64,000 nucleotides of DNA from Leeuwenhoekiella sp. (GTDB taxonomy: Bacteria > Bacteroidota > Bacteroidia > Flavobacteriales > Flavobacteriaceae), in the NCBI GenBank assembly GCA_002708845.1, contig PAPI01000020.1, forward strand, positions 62,001 to 126,000, in the 5' to 3' direction. The position numbers and the translations under genes were made by a program. How positions within the stretch are numbered: the stretch's first letter is position 1; each line of letters starts with the position of its first letter. The notes beneath the pieces are model-generated. The model did not search any database. It worked only from the letters and a program-made list of their open reading frames with translations, and was not told where the DNA came from. Shown here one piece after another: positions 61,494-64,000 of this stretch.

Positions 61494-63554
61494 TTACTTG
61501 GATTTTCCCGCTAAATCCATTAAAAAGGCATAATCCTTTGCAGTCTCTTTTAAGGCCTCAAAACGCCCGGAAGCCCCGCCGTGACCCGCATCCATATTCG
61601 TTTCGAAAAAGATTTTAGTATCTGCCAGATTGTTTTCGCGCAGCTTAGCAACCCACTTCGCGGGCTCCCAATACTGCACCTGACTGTCGTGATAGCCTGT
61701 AGTAATTAAAATATTAGGATATTCTCTAGGCATTACCTGGTCGTAAGGCGAGTAGGATTTTATATACTCGTAATATTCCCGATCGTTAGGATTACCCCAC
61801 TCATCATACTCAGAAGTCGTAAGCGGAATACTATCATCAAGCATTGTAGTTACCACATCTACAAAAGGTACCGAAGCAATAACGCCTTTGTACAGATGCG
61901 GAGCCATATTGATAATCGCCCCCATCAGCAAGCCTCCGGCAGAACCCCCGTAAGCAAAGAGATTTGAAGACGAAGTATAACCGGTTTCAATCAAAAATTG
62001 CGAACAAGCAATAAAATCGGTAAAGGTATTGCGTTTTTTAAGCAGTTTGCCATCTTCATACCAGGTTCTGCCCAGGTATTCACTGCCCCGCACGTGAGCG
62101 ATGGCAAACACAAAACCAGCGTCCAGCAAACTGAGTCGGGAAGAAGAAAAAGAAGGATCTGAAGTAATCCCATAACTGCTGTATGCATATTGCAACAGCG
62201 GATTGCTGCCATCAAGGCTTATTCCTTTGCGGTAAACAATCGAAATGGGAATTTTCACCCCATCACTGGCAGTTGCCCAAAGTCTGCGCGACTCGTAATT
62301 AGTCTTGTCAAATTTTCCGCCTAAAACCTCAGCTTCTTTTAGAACCTCTTTTTCCTGAGTAACCATATTAAATAAAATCACCGAAGCCGGAGTATCTAAA
62401 GCATTAAAAGCATACCGTAAATGAACCGTATCAAAATCAGGATTGATGCCGGTATAGGCCGTGTAGGTCTCGCTATCAAAATCCAGATAATAATCATCTG
62501 TACCATCCCAGCGCTTGATATTGATCTGGTTAAGCCCTTCGCGACGCTCTTCGACCACCAGAAACTCTTCAAAAATTTCGATATCCTCAAGCAAGGTATC
62601 TTCGCGATGCGGAATAACTTCCTCCCAATTATCTTTAGTCGTAGCTGAAATTGGGGTTTTAACCAGTTTAAAGTTGGTCGCTCCATCGGCATTAGTCACC
62701 AGATAAAAATAATCTCCAAAATGCGAGATCCCGTATTCAAGCCCGCGGGTACGTTCCTGTACGATTTCAAAATTAAAATCGGGTCCGTTAGCGCGGCTAT
62801 AGCGGTATTCTGAAGTCAGCGTGCTTGACGCACCAATAAAAATAAATTCACGCGACTTACTTTTAAATATACCTACATCAAAAGTCTCATCAAACTCCTC
62901 ATAAACCAAAACATCTTCAGTTACCGAAGTGCCAAGCCTATGTCTGTAAATCTGGTTGCTACGGAGGGTTTGTGGTTCTTTACGCGTGTAGAAAAAAGTC
63001 TCATTATCGCCTGCCCAGATCGCGCGGCCCGTGGTATTTTCAATCTCCTCTGGATACAACTCCCCAGTTTTCAGATTTTTTACCTGAAGGGTATACTGCC
63101 TTCTACTCACGGTATCTGTACCAAAAGCGGCCAGTTCATTATTTTCAGAAACCGAATATCCGGCCTGCTTAAAGTAGGAGTGCCCAATCGCCATCTCATT
63201 GTTGTCAAACATGATTTCTTCAGGCGAAAGCATCGTGTTGTTGCGGCGGCAATAGAGCGGATAGTTTTTCCCTTTTTCAAAACGGGTATAATACCAGTAG
63301 CCGTTGTATTTGAAGGGTACGCTCTCATCATCCTCCTTAATGCGCGCCTTCATCTCCTCAAACAGCTGTTGTTGCAAAGGCCGGGTATGAGCCGTCATGT
63401 GCTCATAATACTGGTTTTCAGCCTCGAGATAAGCCAATACGTCGGGATGATCACGCTCGTTCATCCAGTAGTAATCGTCTGTGCGCACGTCGCCGTGCAT
63501 TTCAAGTTTATAAGGCTTTTTTAGAGCTTTGGGCGGAATAAGGGTTGTATTCAA
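61494..63554 (-). CDS. ptrB: Oligopeptidase B (S9 prolyl oligopeptidase family)
   Basis: This 686-residue cytoplasmic serine peptidase has an N-terminal seven-bladed propeller (about 75-420) and a C-terminal alpha/beta-hydrolase domain with the nucleophile Ser538 in YGGSAGGLLMGA; the likely catalytic His lies in MDAGHGGASG near the C-terminus, and the Asp precedes it near GYHDSQV. The family cleaves after basic residues in short peptides. No signal peptide is present. Length matches PtrB. It diverges from YbaB. Confidence 0.94.
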   Translation of the reverse strand: MNTTLIPPKALKKPYKLEMHGDVRTDDYYWMNERDHPDVLAYLEAENQYYEHMTAHTRPLQQQLFEEMKARIKEDDESVPFKYNGYWYYTRFEKGKNYPLYCRRNNTMLSPEEIMFDNNEMAIGHSYFKQAGYSVSENNELAAFGTDTVSRRQYTLQVKNLKTGELYPEEIENTTGRAIWAGDNETFFYTRKEPQTLRSNQIYRHRLGTSVTEDVLVYEEFDETFDVGIFKSKSREFIFIGASSTLTSEYRYSRANGPDFNFEIVQERTRGLEYGISHFGDYFYLVTNADGATNFKLVKTPISATTKDNWEEVIPHREDTLLEDIEIFEEFLVVEERREGLNQINIKRWDGTDDYYLDFDSETYTAYTGINPDFDTVHLRYAFNALDTPASVILFNMVTQEKEVLKEAEVLGGKFDKTNYESRRLWATASDGVKIPISIVYRKGISLDGSNPLLQYAYSSYGITSDPSFSSSRLSLLDAGFVFAIAHVRGSEYLGRTWYEDGKLLKKRNTFTDFIACSQFLIETGYTSSSNLFAYGGSAGGLLMGAIINMAPHLYKGVIASVPFVDVVTTMLDDSIPLTTSEYDEWGNPNDREYYEYIKSYSPYDQVMPREYPNILITTGYHDSQVQYWEPAKWVAKLRENNLADTKIFFETNMDAGHGGASGRFEALKETAKDYAFLMDLAGKSK

Positions 63555-63647
63555 AATAGGGTTTCGATCTAAAATTTAAGGCTGCAAAAATACGGGTTAT
63601 CTTATTAAACTTGACTAAAATTCAAAGCAGATCCCTGCTCAAAATCG

Positions 63648-63655
63648 TACTTTTG
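63648..63655 (+). promoter_or_regulatory. Candidate -7 box for ybaB
   Basis: TACTTTTG matches TAnnTTTG, 25 bp before the ATG at 63680. No exact TTG element lies at the usual -33 distance. Confidence 0.5.
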
Positions 63656-63679
63656 TACTTCAATTTTAAAAACACAATT

Positions 63680-64000
63680 ATGTTTGGAGATATGATGGGT
63701 ATGATGGGCAAAATCAAAGAAGCCCAGCAAAAGGCCGAAGACACCAAAAAACGCCTGGAGACGGTTTATATTGACGAAAAAAGCAGCGACGGTTTGCTTG
63801 AAGTAACGGTAAGCGTTGCCGGAGCGGTTAAAAAAATAAATATTCAGGATGAACTTCTGCAAGATAAAGAACAACTGGAAGATTATCTAATCCTTACGCT
63901 TAACAAAGCGCTAAGCCGCGCCAAAGCAAGCTATGAGCAGGAACTGGCTGCTGTTGCCAAAGCCGGAATGCCAGACATACCCGGTCTTGATATGTTTAAA
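63680..64000 (+). CDS. ybaB: YbaB/EbfC nucleoid-associated protein
   Basis: The window ends after 107 codons of this gene, at PGLDMFK, which is the normal C-terminus of the family; only the stop codon probably lies beyond. The sequence [21 protein letters not shown] opens the protein and [14 protein letters not shown] is the family core. YbaB proteins bind DNA as dimers and shape the nucleoid. It is divergently transcribed from oligopeptidase B. Confidence 0.92.
   Translation, partial: MFGDMMGMMGKIKEAQQKAEDTKKRLETVYIDEKSSDGLLEVTVSVAGAVKKINIQDELLQDKEQLEDYLILTLNKALSRAKASYEQELAAVAKAGMPDIPGLDMFK

Noticed and set aside
62940-63524. 194-residue plus-strand ORF inside oligopeptidase B
   Set aside because: It is an antisense shadow of a clearly recognised S9 peptidase and shows no family features.

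Overview
The window looks like a chromosomal segment of a Bacteroidota bacterium, most likely a marine or host-associated member of the Flavobacteriaceae. The evidence is a SusC/SusD pair, many Bacteroidota-type lipoprotein signals, several TAnnTTTG-type -7 boxes, a NagB-deacetylase fusion, an alpha-oxoamine synthase beside a cysteine-synthase-like enzyme (sulfonolipid or sphingolipid type), and LytS/LytTR regulation. The genus cannot be fixed from the sequence alone.

Region 1 (0.4-33.4 kb, almost all minus strand) is a large glycan-utilisation locus. From promoter-distal to promoter-proximal end it holds: a secreted DUF255 thioredoxin-fold protein, a 14-loop FG-GAP/ASPIC protein, SusD and SusC; a six-gene block (BNR/sialidase-like protein, CutC, GH20 hexosaminidase, two GH29 fucosidases, GH3 glycosidase); two unrelated small genes; a sodium:solute symporter with a GlcN6P deaminase-deacetylase fusion (NagB); and a six-gene operon (GHL10-like lipoprotein, CBM9-like protein, GH130 phosphorylase, second symporter, GH92 alpha-mannosidase). 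Fucosidase, hexosaminidase, GH92 mannosidase, Man-GlcNAc-type GH130 and NagB together fit breakdown of N-glycans: outer trimming in the envelope, import of Man-beta-1,4-GlcNAc, cytoplasmic phosphorolysis, and entry of GlcNAc into glycolysis. No endo-glycosidase (GH18/GH85), GlcNAc kinase or classical SusR/HTCS regulator is present. A LytS-type kinase and LytTR regulator diverge from GH92 and are the nearest regulators.

Region 2 (35.3-50.3 kb) is mostly housekeeping: a YbbAP-type ABC exporter divergent from a TesA-like esterase (the same layout as in E. coli), an MFS permease, a 31-residue Lys/Ala-rich peptide gene, two DUF1801 proteins, an esterase, NDH-2, an ECF sigma factor with a four-helix membrane partner, a perfect 7 x 8 bp tandem repeat, and a striking secreted protein with the phosphohistidine plus ATP-grasp architecture of glucan water dikinase, followed by a class-A beta-lactamase-fold hydrolase.

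Region 3 (50.3-57.4 kb) is AT-rich accessory DNA. It contains a zinc-ribbon / PD-(D/E)XK nuclease-like gene pair behind nested palindromes, then unrelated single genes (membrane-anchored unknown, DUF4259, lipoprotein, metallophosphoesterase, S41 protease), repeats, and a decayed lipoprotein gene. The layout resembles a series of single-gene cassettes. Region 4 (57.4-64 kb) returns to core genes: an outer-membrane barrel with a lipoprotein, the oxoamine synthase / cysteine-synthase-like pair (possibly capnine or sulfonolipid synthesis), oligopeptidase B, and YbaB at the right edge. No tRNA, rRNA, CRISPR array, transposase or integrase was recognised.
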